64,000 nt of DNA. Origin: Stappia sp. BW2 (lineage in GTDB: Bacteria; Pseudomonadota; Alphaproteobacteria; Rhizobiales; Stappiaceae). Position numbers and translations under genes: made by a program. The DNA lies in contig NZ_VIRG01000036.1 in NCBI RefSeq assembly GCF_008107695.1, forward strand, positions 434,001 through 498,000, in the 5' to 3' direction. The notes beneath the pieces were generated by a model that had not been told where the DNA came from, ran no database searches, and saw only the letters and a program-made list of their open reading frames with translations. Positions 1 through 7,708 of the stretch are shown in pieces (position 1 is the first letter of the stretch; each line of letters starts with the position of its first letter).

Positions 1-697
1 TGTTGCAATGAGCCCAGCCTTCGGGATTGGACTCCAGCCAGCGTGCGCCTTCTTCCGACCGACCGGTCATGTCATGCACATGGGCGACGGCGTGCAGGCC
101 CCAGGCATCGTCGCGGGCAAACTCCAGCCCCCTGCGGCCGGTAGCTTCCGCCAGACGATAGTCGCCCGTTTCTTCCAGAGAAAACGCGCGGCAGCCGAGC
201 ATGTAGCCATAGGCCGGGTGCGTTTCCTCATAGGCCGTATGCACCCGTTCGATCGACGTCCGCATGCCGGTGGAGTCACCCAGAACGAAGCGAATGGCGT
301 GAACAAGCTTCAAGATCAACGTGTCTTCGGGAACTGACACCAGCATGGCATCGAGAAGATCGGCGGAGCGTGTCGGAAAGCCCTGTAACCAGGTCCCAAG
401 CGCATCGATGACGGCCTGTTCGCGGGCTGTCACCGGCGTGTTCCGGGCTGAGGTTCTGGCTATCGACAGGCATTCCTGCGCCGTTGCGGTCATCTCTCGG
501 CGTCCCAGCAGCAGGCAGAAAATCCCGCGGGTCGCATGCGCCAGCGCAAACTCCGGTTCCAGGCCGAGACAGGTCTCCAGATATTGAGGAGTGGTCCTGC
601 CATGCGACAGAAAGGCTTTCACGGTTTCGTTCCAGGCGGTCAGGGCTTCCTTGCTGGACAGGGTAAGCTCATATCCGAATTGATCAGTTAGACGCAT
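1..697 (-). CDS. TPR protein of the TTC38 type (C-terminus outside window)
   Basis: A continuous minus-strand frame starts at ATG 697-695 (MRLTDQFGYELTLSSKEAL...) and runs off the left edge, giving 232 codons without a stop. Stretches such as EFALAHATRGIFCLLLGRRE, TPVTAREQAVIDAL and DAWGLHAVAHVHDMTGR match the helical-repeat pattern of tetratricopeptide repeat protein 38 (TTC38) family members, which are usually about 430-450 residues, so roughly half is present. Molecular role of the bacterial members is not established; they are soluble and lack a signal peptide. It is divergent from the YeeE/YedE gene with a 243-base gap holding both promoters. Family call is from memory of the pattern; function unknown. 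Confidence 0.75.
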   Translation of the reverse strand, partial: MRLTDQFGYELTLSSKEALTAWNETVKAFLSHGRTTPQYLETCLGLEPEFALAHATRGIFCLLLGRREMTATAQECLSIARTSARNTPVTAREQAVIDALGTWLQGFPTRSADLLDAMLVSVPEDTLILKLVHAIRFVLGDSTGMRTSIERVHTAYEETHPAYGYMLGCRAFSLEETGDYRLAEATGRRGLEFARDDAWGLHAVAHVHDMTGRSEEGARWLESNPEGWAHCN

Positions 698-940
698 AAC
701 AGGCCTTTTTGTTTCTCACCCAGGCCCTCTGAACCCGGGGCCCGCCAACCGCGGCTGCAGAGCTCGGGGCGGCTGAATATTCCTACCCAAAATCCGCAGG
801 CAACACTTGAACTGCAAAACACAAAAAGGTGTTGGCAATGTGTAGGTGAAGAAAAGACACTTTCGTTGCGAAATTAAGGCCGGAAGTGCAAGTCTTCGTA
901 TAAGGCTTTTAAAGCCGGATCTGCGCGGGAGCAGCTACAC

Positions 941-2092
941 ATGGCCTTGGCGGTCGGGAAATCTCAAGCAGCCGTTGTCGCCATCGCGGGCGGCCTTCTG
1001 GCCATGGTCGCGCTGGGCGCCTATGGAGAAGCCGGACCGCGCCAGGCAGTGGCCGCCCTGATCGGCGGTCTCGCCGGGCTGTCGCTCTATCATGCAAGTT
1101 TCGGCTTCACGGCCGCCTGGCGGCGGATCGTCACGGAAAAACGGGGCGGAGGCCTCAGAGCGCAGTTCGTGCTCATTCTTCTGACCAGCGCCGTTTCCTT
1201 TCCCCTGATTGCCTGGGGGCATGTGCTGGGCTGGCCGACTGGTGGCTTCGTATTTCCCTTCGGTCTGGCTGCCGCGTTCGGGGCCTTCCTCTTCGGCATC
1301 GGCATGCAACTGGGCGGTGGCTGCGGGTCCGGCACGCTGTTTACCGCCGGCGGCGGCTCCACCCGCATGATGATCACCCTGACGGGTTTCATCCTCGGGT
1401 CGGTGGCGGCGACGGCGCATCTGCATCTGTGGGGCCGCCTGCCCAAATTGCCGCCAGTGTCCCTCATCCGGGAATTCGGACCTCACGGGGCCTTTCTTCT
1501 GACCGCATTTGTGCTTGGCCTTCTGGCGATTGCGACCGTTGTCATCGAACGGCGCGCTCATGGCTCGATTGCCGAAGCAAGGCCCACGAAGTCTTTTCTC
1601 TCCGGTCCCTGGTCGCCAATGATGGGGGCGGTGATGCTGGCAATCGTCGGCATTGCCACATTCGTGGTGGTCGGCCGGCCCTGGGGCATCACCTCTGCGT
1701 TCGCGCTCTGGGGCGGCAAGCTGTTTCATGCCGCGGGTGTGCCGGTGGACAGTTGGCCTTACTGGACCTGGCAGCGCGGCGCGCTGGAAAACCCGGTGCT
1801 GCGCGACACCACTTCCGTCATGGATTTCGGCGTCATTCTGGGAGCGATGGTGGCCGCGGGCCTTGCCGGCCGCTTTGCGCCCGTCTGGCGTTTGAACCGA
1901 CGCGATGTGCTGACAGCAATCGCGGGCGGCCTGATGATGGGCTATGGCGCCCGGCTCGCCTACGGCTGCAACATCGGCGCTTATCTGGGCGGCCTGGTGT
2001 CGGGGTCGCTGCACGGCTGGCTCTGGCTGGTCTTTGGCTTCCTCGGAAGCCTCGCAGGAACCCGCCTGCGCCTGCGTCTCGGTATGCCTTAG
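941..2092 (+). CDS. YeeE/YedE family (TsuA-like) sulfur-compound transporter
   Basis: A 383-residue integral membrane protein with about nine hydrophobic segments. Two internally related halves each carry the Sulf_transp signature: GIGMQLGGGCGSGTLF near residue 120 with a conserved Cys at 128, and LAYGCNIGAYLGG near residue 340 with the second conserved Cys. In characterised TsuA proteins these in-membrane cysteines contact thiosulfate as it crosses the inner membrane. This is the long single-chain form rather than the split YeeE/YedE pair. The ATG at 941 was chosen because hydrophobic sequence starts at once and GGGAGC lies upstream. No TsuB/TusA-like partner is adjacent, so the substrate (thiosulfate or another sulfur or selenium species) is inferred from family only. 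Confidence 0.87.
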   Translation: MALAVGKSQAAVVAIAGGLLAMVALGAYGEAGPRQAVAALIGGLAGLSLYHASFGFTAAWRRIVTEKRGGGLRAQFVLILLTSAVSFPLIAWGHVLGWPTGGFVFPFGLAAAFGAFLFGIGMQLGGGCGSGTLFTAGGGSTRMMITLTGFILGSVAATAHLHLWGRLPKLPPVSLIREFGPHGAFLLTAFVLGLLAIATVVIERRAHGSIAEARPTKSFLSGPWSPMMGAVMLAIVGIATFVVVGRPWGITSAFALWGGKLFHAAGVPVDSWPYWTWQRGALENPVLRDTTSVMDFGVILGAMVAAGLAGRFAPVWRLNRRDVLTAIAGGLMMGYGARLAYGCNIGAYLGGLVSGSLHGWLWLVFGFLGSLAGTRLRLRLGMP

Positions 2093-2295
2093 GCACCGAA
2101 TTCAAAAAGGTAGTTCATTCCATCAATCCCGAAACGGATTATGTCTGGTCGCCAACGGGTCTCAGATCTTCAATGCGAATGAACACTCTTTCAGCATTCC
2201 ACACCTTGCCCGCCGTACACCACATTGTGAGGCGTCCGTGACACAGGCCCCGCTAGGGTGAGCAGCATTGCAACATCGCTCGCGGGAGAAAAAAG

Positions 2296-2775
2296 ATGCG
2301 TCTGTTTGCCCTGGTTTTTGTCACCTGTTTGTTCGCCGCCGGACTGGCGAGGGCGGACAGTCTGTCCGAGCGTGAGGGCTGGCAGGTCCTGCCCACGACC
2401 AAGAGCTACACGGCGCTGGTCGATGATCTGAAAAGCGCAATCAAGGACGAAGGCATGCTGGTCGTGACCCAGGCCAGCGCGTCCGATGGCGCCAAGAGCA
2501 GGGGACTGACCATTCCCGGCAACAGGGTCGTCGGCGTTTACCGCAACGACTACGCCGTCCGGATGCTGGAAGCTTCCGTTGCCGCGGGCATCGAGGCGCC
2601 GATTCGGTTCTATGTGACTGAGAATACAGATGGAACGGCGACCCTGTCCTGGAAAACGCCCGGGTTTGTCTTTGCGCCATACATGGAAGAAGGCGGCCAA
2701 GCCTTGCAAGAATTGGCAGGGGAACTCGATACGGTTTTCCTTGCGATCGCCGACAAGGCTGTGACCTCTCGGTGA
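2296..2775 (+). CDS. DUF302 domain protein, exported
   Basis: A 159-residue protein with a clear Sec signal peptide (MRLFALVFVTCLFAAGLARA, cleavage expected near residue 20) followed by a DUF302-type domain. The core includes the segment LVDDLKSAIKDEGMLVVTQAS, the GNRVVGVYRNDYAVRMLEAS stretch and the C-terminal part YMEEGG. DUF302 proteins are small periplasmic or cytosolic domains of unknown biochemical role, often near sulfur or oxidative-stress genes; the preceding sulfur transporter fits that habit but is 203 bases away, so a shared transcript is uncertain. The start has a purine-rich GGGAGAAAAAAG directly upstream. Function remains unknown. Confidence 0.8.
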   Translation: MRLFALVFVTCLFAAGLARADSLSEREGWQVLPTTKSYTALVDDLKSAIKDEGMLVVTQASASDGAKSRGLTIPGNRVVGVYRNDYAVRMLEASVAAGIEAPIRFYVTENTDGTATLSWKTPGFVFAPYMEEGGQALQELAGELDTVFLAIADKAVTSR

Positions 2776-2889
2776 CAGACCTGTGAATTGCGTAACGGAT
2801 TGGCAACCGCGCCTTGATTTTAGGCTTGTGAAACGGAGTTTGCGACCCCACACTCTTAGTGTGTTCAACAGCTGAAAGGAGGTGTGCCC

Positions 2890-2985
2890 ATGTCTAATGA
2901 GTATCGGTGCGTGGCCCAAGTATCTGGGCGGAATCGAACGGTGCTGGAGCAGCCTCTGGTAGTGCGAGATTTCGCTGGGATCTGA
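2890..2985 (+). CDS. 31-codon small ORF with near-perfect Shine-Dalgarno
   Basis: ATG at 2890 is preceded by AAAGGAGGTG at ideal spacing, one of the strongest ribosome binding sites in the window. The ORF encodes 31 residues (starting MSNEYRCVAQ, ending RDFAGI) and stops with TGA at 2983-2985. A small hairpin CACACT-CTT-AGTGTG (2849-2863) lies just upstream and a rho-independent terminator (3016-3042) just downstream, so the unit is a self-contained short transcript. Codon use (TCT, GTA, CGA, AAT) differs from the GC-rich neighbours, which could mean that the RNA itself is under selection. I do not recognise the peptide. It may be a real microprotein, a leader peptide without a target, or a small RNA with an incidental ORF. 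Confidence 0.5.
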   Translation: MSNEYRCVAQVSGRNRTVLEQPLVVRDFAGI

Positions 2986-3015
2986 TCCGGGACTTGTGTC
3001 ACGTCGATCTCATGG

Positions 3016-3046
3016 GAGGGCCGCTAACGCGGCCCTCTTTTGGTTT
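3016..3046 (+). terminator. rho-independent terminator
   Basis: Perfect 9-bp stem GAGGGCCGC (3016-3024) / GCGGCCCTC (3029-3037) with a TAAC loop, followed by TTTTGGTTTT. It ends the short transcription unit containing the 31-codon ORF and shields the convergent SDR gene. Confidence 0.88.
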
Positions 3047-3151
3047 TGAAGCCTTATTCCCTGAAGAGCGGTCTGCCATAAGAAAGGCTTCCCTGACACC
3101 AGAAAGGCCTTCGCATCGCTGATCCTGGAGCGCGCAGCGCTTGGCCAGGGG

Positions 3152-3913
3152 TCAGATCAGGCCGACAGACTTGCGCACATCTTCGTCGCGCAGCGAGCAG
3201 TCCACACCGCGATAGGCATCGCCCGCAGGCGTGCACAGCCAGCAGATGGCTTCTCCCACCCAACTGGCCGGAATATGCACCGAAGGGTCGAGCTGACTGA
3301 CCGGGTTCAGTCCGGAAGACTTGATGTCGACCTGCATCTGGGTTGCCACCGTGCCCGGGCTGAGGCCGACGATGCGCAGGCCCTTGTCGCCGAATTCCTT
3401 GTCCGCACACCGGGTAAGGGAGAGCGCGGCCGCCTTCGACGCGCAATAATGACTCCAGCCCTCCAGCGCGCTGACGGCAGCTCCGGAGCTGATGTTGACC
3501 ACGGTGCCTGCACCCTTTTTCAGCATATGCGCAGCCGCAGCGTGCAGGCCGTAGTAGACGCCCTTCACATTGATATCGATGACCTTGCCCCACTCCGCCG
3601 GATCGCTGTCCTCGATGCGGGCGATGGGGTCGATCACTCCGGCATTGTTGACCAGAATGTCGAGGCTGCCGTAAGTGTCGATTGCGGTCTGCACCGCCTT
3701 GACCACGTCGTCATAATCGGCAACGTCGCAAGTCACGGCAGTCGCATCGCGGCCTTCCGCACGGATCTCGCCGGCAATGCGTTCGATATCCTTGCCGGAG
3801 CGCGCCGCCAGAACCACCTTGGCGCCGTATTTCGCAAGGCTCCGCGCGGCGGCTTCTCCAATACCGCGGCTCGCGCCCGTTACCAGGGCAACTTGTCCCG
3901 TCAAATCAAACAT
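3152..3913 (-). CDS. SDR family oxidoreductase
   Basis: A 253-residue classical short-chain dehydrogenase/reductase. The Rossmann glycine motif TGASRGIG lies at about residues 10-17, NNAG at about 88-91, the catalytic Ser in VVNISSG near 139, and YCASK gives the Tyr-x-x-x-Lys pair near 153-157; this is the full catalytic tetrad. It should use NAD(P)H to oxidise or reduce an alcohol or carbonyl. I chose the ATG at 3913-3911 (MFDLTGQVALVTG) because longer frames would add a non-conserved leader and GGAAGC lies upstream. The C-terminus (YRGVDCSLRDEDVRKSVGLI) is unusual for the 3-oxoacyl-ACP reductase subgroup. Stands alone and divergent from the K+ channel gene; substrate unknown. Confidence 0.9.
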   Translation of the reverse strand: MFDLTGQVALVTGASRGIGEAAARSLAKYGAKVVLAARSGKDIERIAGEIRAEGRDATAVTCDVADYDDVVKAVQTAIDTYGSLDILVNNAGVIDPIARIEDSDPAEWGKVIDINVKGVYYGLHAAAAHMLKKGAGTVVNISSGAAVSALEGWSHYCASKAAALSLTRCADKEFGDKGLRIVGLSPGTVATQMQVDIKSSGLNPVSQLDPSVHIPASWVGEAICWLCTPAGDAYRGVDCSLRDEDVRKSVGLI

Positions 3914-4184
3914 GTAACGCTTCCATTCTGGCTGGGCCTTTCCGGCCTCTGAACCTGCCGGCATTCGCGGGCGGTCGCCGGAACGTAGGCTGGTTCTGAA
4001 AAGTTTCGGGCCTCCTGCATTCGGCGGAATTCAAGGGGGCCGGTTGATTGACCGCGGACATTAGTGCGGTCGGACGTGAGAATAAACAGCTTGTTTGCAG
4101 CAGCATCGTGCGCCATCTGCACGAATGATCTATCTAGCGCACAAAGCGTATGCCGGTTAGGCCGGTAAGAAACAGGGGAAGTCG

Positions 4185-4970
4185 ATGGCGGACACGAAGC
4201 GAAGTTTGCGGACAATCCTGCGGCAACTCTATTTTGGCGATACGGTCGCGTCGCAGGCTTTCCGGTATTCGCTTCTTTTGTTCGATCTGGTGACCATCGG
4301 TTATTTCATCGTCTCGTCGATGATCGACAAGGGGCGCATTCATCATGAACTGGACTATGCGATCGCCGTTGTTCTGGCGCTCGACTATACAGCGCGCCTG
4401 ATCGCCGACAGCCGGCGGTTAAAATATGTTTTCAGCTTCACCTCGCTGGCCGACATTGTGGTGGTCGTCTCACTGATCGCTCCGGCCTTCTTCGACAATT
4501 TCGCCTTCCTGCGCGTTGTGCGGATGTTGCGGTTGATGCGCTCCTATCACCTGTTGAAAGAGCTGCGCCAGGCATCGAAGTGGTTCCGCCAAAACGAGGA
4601 AATCTTCCAGTCGGGCATCAACCTGATCGTCTTCATCTTTGTCGTCACGGCGCTGGTCTTCGTGGTCGAGAACGACCGCAACGCCAACATCAACAACTAT
4701 CTCGACGCGCTCTATTTCACCGTTACCACGCTGACGACGACCGGCTTCGGCGACATCACCATGAGCGACAGCGTCGGCCGGCTGATGACGGTGGTGATCA
4801 TGATCTTCGGCGTTGCCCTGTTCCTGCGGCTGGTACAGACGATTTTCCGCCCGACCAAGGTCAATCTGCCGTGCCCCGATTGCGGCCTCAACCGGCACGA
4901 CCCGGATGCGGTCCACTGCAAACACTGCGGCCGTCTTCTCAATATTCCGACGGAAGGCACATGGGACTAG
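4185..4970 (+). CDS. Six-TM voltage-gated-type potassium channel with C-terminal zinc ribbon
   Basis: A 261-residue inner-membrane ion channel. Residues 25-125 form a voltage-sensor-like S1-S4 bundle, with S4 visible as FLRVVRMLRLMRS (about 108-120) carrying four arginines at three- to four-residue spacing. The pore helix and filter follow (TVTTLTTTGFGDITMSD, about 179-195); the filter reads GFGD rather than the common GYGD. After S6, the tail holds CPDCGLNRHDPDAVHCKHCG (Cys 230, 233, 245, 248), a CxxC...CxxC zinc ribbon instead of an RCK/TrkA-N or cyclic-nucleotide domain. Expected role: K+ flux across the membrane, with the ribbon as a possible assembly or redox/metal sensing tail. The start is supported by AGGGGAAG upstream. 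Confidence 0.87.
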   Translation: MADTKRSLRTILRQLYFGDTVASQAFRYSLLLFDLVTIGYFIVSSMIDKGRIHHELDYAIAVVLALDYTARLIADSRRLKYVFSFTSLADIVVVVSLIAPAFFDNFAFLRVVRMLRLMRSYHLLKELRQASKWFRQNEEIFQSGINLIVFIFVVTALVFVVENDRNANINNYLDALYFTVTTLTTTGFGDITMSDSVGRLMTVVIMIFGVALFLRLVQTIFRPTKVNLPCPDCGLNRHDPDAVHCKHCGRLLNIPTEGTWD

Positions 4971-4973
4971 GCT

Positions 4974-4996
4974 CCACACCCAGGGTGTGGACCCTG
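4974..4996 (+). terminator. overlapping inverted repeats after the channel gene
   Basis: CCACACCC-A-GGGTGTGG (4974-4990) and the overlapping CAGGGT/ACCCTG (4981-4996) begin four bases past the channel stop codon. They could form alternative hairpins. No U-tract follows, so termination is only a possibility. Confidence 0.3.
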
Positions 4997-5120
4997 GCTG
5001 CTCAGCGGTCCCGAGGCCCTCTCGCCGATTTGTGAAGACGATCCGCTGGACAAAAGCCATGCGGGGGTCATCTTTACCGGCGAAGCGGGGCAATGGTTTC
5101 CACCGTGTAAGGAGCACTTC

Positions 5121-5987
5121 ATGTCATTGGCGACAGTTACCGATCTTTCCAGACGCCTCAGCCTGTTGGCGGGGACCGTGGTTCTGGCCCTTGGCGCATT
5201 CGGCGCACCGTCACAAGCGGCAGGCACATCCACCTGCGGCGAGGAAATACCCTGTGAGATCGGGAACGGCGAGTATTACATCCATCTGCCGGCCAACCGG
5301 CCGGCGGACAAGCCTCTGGGCGCGATTTTCTTTCTCCATGGCTATAAGGGCAAGGCGATCAACGAGATCCGTAACCAGAGCTTCCTTCAGATGGCGGATG
5401 ACCTGGGTGTTGCCTTTGTTGCCGTGCAGGGCGTGAACGGCACCTGGTCTTTCCCGACCTCGCCGCGTGACCTGCGCAACGAACCGGCCTTTTTCGACAG
5501 TGTCCTCCAGGATCTGTCCGACCGCTTCGGCGTCGACCGCAGCCGCACGATGCTGTCCGGCTTTTCGGAAGGCGCTTTCATGACCTGGTACACGGCCTGC
5601 GAGAAATCGGATCTTTTCGCCGGTTACGCGCCCATTGCCGGTGCCTTCTGGGAACCGCTGCCGGAATCCTGCGTGGCGGAAACGCCGTATCTCTTCCACG
5701 TCCATGGAACGTCGGACACCGTTGTGCCTCTGGAAGGGCGCTGGCTTGGTCAAGGCAAGTGGAAACAGGGCGATGTCTTCAAGAGCTTCGACGTCTGGCG
5801 CCGCCAGACCGGTCTCGAGGATACCGAGCCGAAGACCTACACCGAAGGCAATCTCACCTGCGAGGACTGGCAGCCGGAACAAGGCTTCCTGGAACTCTGT
5901 CTCCACGACGGCGGCCATAGCGTCAGGGCAAGCTGGATCAAACGCGCCTGGAACAAGCTTACCGAGATGAAGGACTGGGCGACGTAG
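5121..5987 (+). CDS. Secreted alpha/beta hydrolase, PHB depolymerase/feruloyl-esterase-like (LpqC family)
   Basis: A 288-residue protein with an N-terminal signal sequence (hydrophobic core LSLLAGTVVLALGAFGA, cleavage near residue 34). The mature part is an alpha/beta hydrolase of the esterase PHB-depolymerase/LpqC group: oxyanion region FFLHGYKG at about 70-77, nucleophile elbow SGFSEGAF with Ser149, acid region HVHGTSDTVVP near 194-204, and catalytic His in HDGGHS near 267. Four or more cysteines suggest disulfides in the periplasm. It probably cleaves esters of short polyesters or aromatic acids; the substrate is not determined by sequence. AAGGAG precedes the ATG at a good distance. No functional partner is adjacent. 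Confidence 0.83.
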   Translation: MSLATVTDLSRRLSLLAGTVVLALGAFGAPSQAAGTSTCGEEIPCEIGNGEYYIHLPANRPADKPLGAIFFLHGYKGKAINEIRNQSFLQMADDLGVAFVAVQGVNGTWSFPTSPRDLRNEPAFFDSVLQDLSDRFGVDRSRTMLSGFSEGAFMTWYTACEKSDLFAGYAPIAGAFWEPLPESCVAETPYLFHVHGTSDTVVPLEGRWLGQGKWKQGDVFKSFDVWRRQTGLEDTEPKTYTEGNLTCEDWQPEQGFLELCLHDGGHSVRASWIKRAWNKLTEMKDWAT

Positions 5988-6065
5988 GCAAGATTTGTTG
6001 TCAGGGACGTTTCACTCAATGAGAAAAAGGGAGCGGGCTGCAAGTCTCCTGCTCCTCTCCCTCCA

Positions 6066-6170
6066 CCGTCATTGCCGGATTTGATCCGACAATCCATGCC
6101 GCATCCTCACATCACGCAAGGCCGTGGCAAGAGGGCGGGGCACGGCATGGATGCCATGGTATGACGCAGG
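6066..6170. repeat. REP-like palindromic intergenic repeat
   Basis: The stretch contains ATTGCCGGAT-TTG-ATCCGACAAT (6071-6093), an imperfect palindrome, and an outer inverted pair ATCCATGCCG (6092-6101) / CGGCATGGAT (6143-6152). Sequences of the form GTCATTGCCGG...TTGATCC...CAATCC are a common dispersed extragenic repeat in Hyphomicrobiales (recognised from memory). It lies in the 428-base gap 5988-6415, which otherwise shows no gene. Confidence 0.6.
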
Positions 6171-6415
6171 TAGGGGGAGGCAAACAAGCTCCTGCTTTCT
6201 CTCTTGTTGGTGGGGAAATGGAGGCCGCCATTCCTCTTCCGACCAGCCAGGTGTCCTTGTTCGCACGAGCCCGTGTCTCCCCGCGAAGGAGTGCATACGT
6301 CTTCCCGGTTCTAACGAGAAAGTGAGGGGGCGTGTTCGGGGGGCTGGTGCTGGCTTGTTGACGTAGCCTATCGGCCTGTGGCCTTTACCGGAAAACGTCT
6401 TTTCGAAGGTGAGCC

Positions 6416-7708
6416 TTGTCCCAGCCGTCCTCCGCTACACCCGGTGCCTTGTCCGGTCTTGTTGTCCTCGACCTGTCCCGTATTCTCGCGGGGCCGACCT
6501 GCACCCAGATCCTGGGTGATCTTGGCGCAGAGGTGATCAAGATCGAGAGGCCGGGCCGGGGCGATGATACACGTGGCTGGGGCCCACCTTTCCTGAAGGA
6601 CGGAGAAGGCAGGGAAACCGGCGAAAGCGCCTATTACCTGTCTTCCAACCGCAACAAGGCCTCCGTCGCAATCGACCTTGCCAGCCCCGAGGGGCAGCAA
6701 CTGATTGCCGATCTGGCGGCAAAGGCCGACATTCTGGTTGAGAACTTCAAGGTCGGCGATCTGAAGCGGCGCGGACTAGACTACGACACGCTGAAGACCC
6801 GTAACCCGCGCCTGATCTACTGTTCCATCACCGGCTTCGGCCAGACCGGCCCCTACGCGCAGCGGGCCGGGTATGATTTCCTGATCCAGGGCATGGGCGG
6901 GATCATGTCGCTGACCGGCTTTACTGACGAAGACGGCGGCACGGAAACCAAATGCGGTGTCGGCATCGCCGATGTCATGTGCGGCATGTATGCGACGGTC
7001 TCTATTCTTGCCGCGCTCAACCACCGCAACAGCACCGGTGAAGGTCAATCCATCGACATTTCTCTGCTGGATGCCCAAGTCTCCTGGCTGATCAACCAGG
7101 GTGTTGCCTATCTTACGTCCGGCAAGGTGCCGGGACGTCTCGGCAATGGTCATCCAACCATCGTTCCCTACGAGACTTTTCCGGCGAGCGACCAGTCCTT
7201 CATTCTGGCAGTCGGCAATGACAGCCAGTTCGCCAAGTTCTGCAAGGTTGCTGGAGCGCCGGACCTGGCCGTTGATCCGCTTTACGCCAGGAACGCCGAC
7301 AGGGTGCGTAACCGCGCAGAGCTGATCCCGAAAATTCGCCGCCTCACCATCGAGAAGACCGCGGCAGAATGGATCGCCGACCTAGAGGCGGCGGGCGTTC
7401 CCTGCGGCCCGGTGAACGATCTGGAGCAGGTCTTCGCCGATCCGCAGGTGATTGCGAGGCAAATGCGCATCACGCTGCCCCATTCTCTCGCCGGTGAGGT
7501 TGATCTGATCGGTTCGCCCATCAATCTGGAAAAGACGCCGGTTGCCTACCGCAGCGCACCGCCGCTTGTGGGGGCCGACACGACGGATGTTCTGACCCGT
7601 CATCTCGGCCTTGGCGCGGCCACCCTTTCCGATCTTGCCGGCAGAGGGGTTCTCGACCTCGGCCCAACCCCGCCAGACGCGGCGACTGAAGGACACAGCA
7701 GCAAATGA
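6416..7708 (+). CDS. CaiB/BaiF (family III) CoA-transferase
   Basis: A 430-residue class III CoA-transferase. The N-terminal signature LSGLVVLDLSRILAGPTCTQ and GAEVIKIERPGRGDDTR, the VENFKVGDLKRRGLDYD segment and SITGFGQTGPY are diagnostic; AGYDFLIQGMGG (Asp near 154) is where the conserved acidic residue of the family lies by my alignment. It should move CoA between acyl-CoA and a free carboxylic acid. The start appears to be TTG at 6416 with GAAGGTGA upstream; no better ATG exists in frame before the first conserved strand. Its stop overlaps the start of the next gene by four bases (ATGA), so it is coupled to the TPP enzyme. That pairing resembles the formyl-CoA transferase/oxalyl-CoA decarboxylase arrangement, but the partner is not a clear Oxc. 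Confidence 0.87.
   Translation: MSQPSSATPGALSGLVVLDLSRILAGPTCTQILGDLGAEVIKIERPGRGDDTRGWGPPFLKDGEGRETGESAYYLSSNRNKASVAIDLASPEGQQLIADLAAKADILVENFKVGDLKRRGLDYDTLKTRNPRLIYCSITGFGQTGPYAQRAGYDFLIQGMGGIMSLTGFTDEDGGTETKCGVGIADVMCGMYATVSILAALNHRNSTGEGQSIDISLLDAQVSWLINQGVAYLTSGKVPGRLGNGHPTIVPYETFPASDQSFILAVGNDSQFAKFCKVAGAPDLAVDPLYARNADRVRNRAELIPKIRRLTIEKTAAEWIADLEAAGVPCGPVNDLEQVFADPQVIARQMRITLPHSLAGEVDLIGSPINLEKTPVAYRSAPPLVGADTTDVLTRHLGLGAATLSDLAGRGVLDLGPTPPDAATEGHSSK

Noticed and set aside
935-2014. 359-codon minus-strand frame opposite the YeeE/YedE gene
   Set aside because: Antisense to a clear membrane protein; composition rich in Arg, Gln, His and Gly typical of a GC-rich shadow frame.
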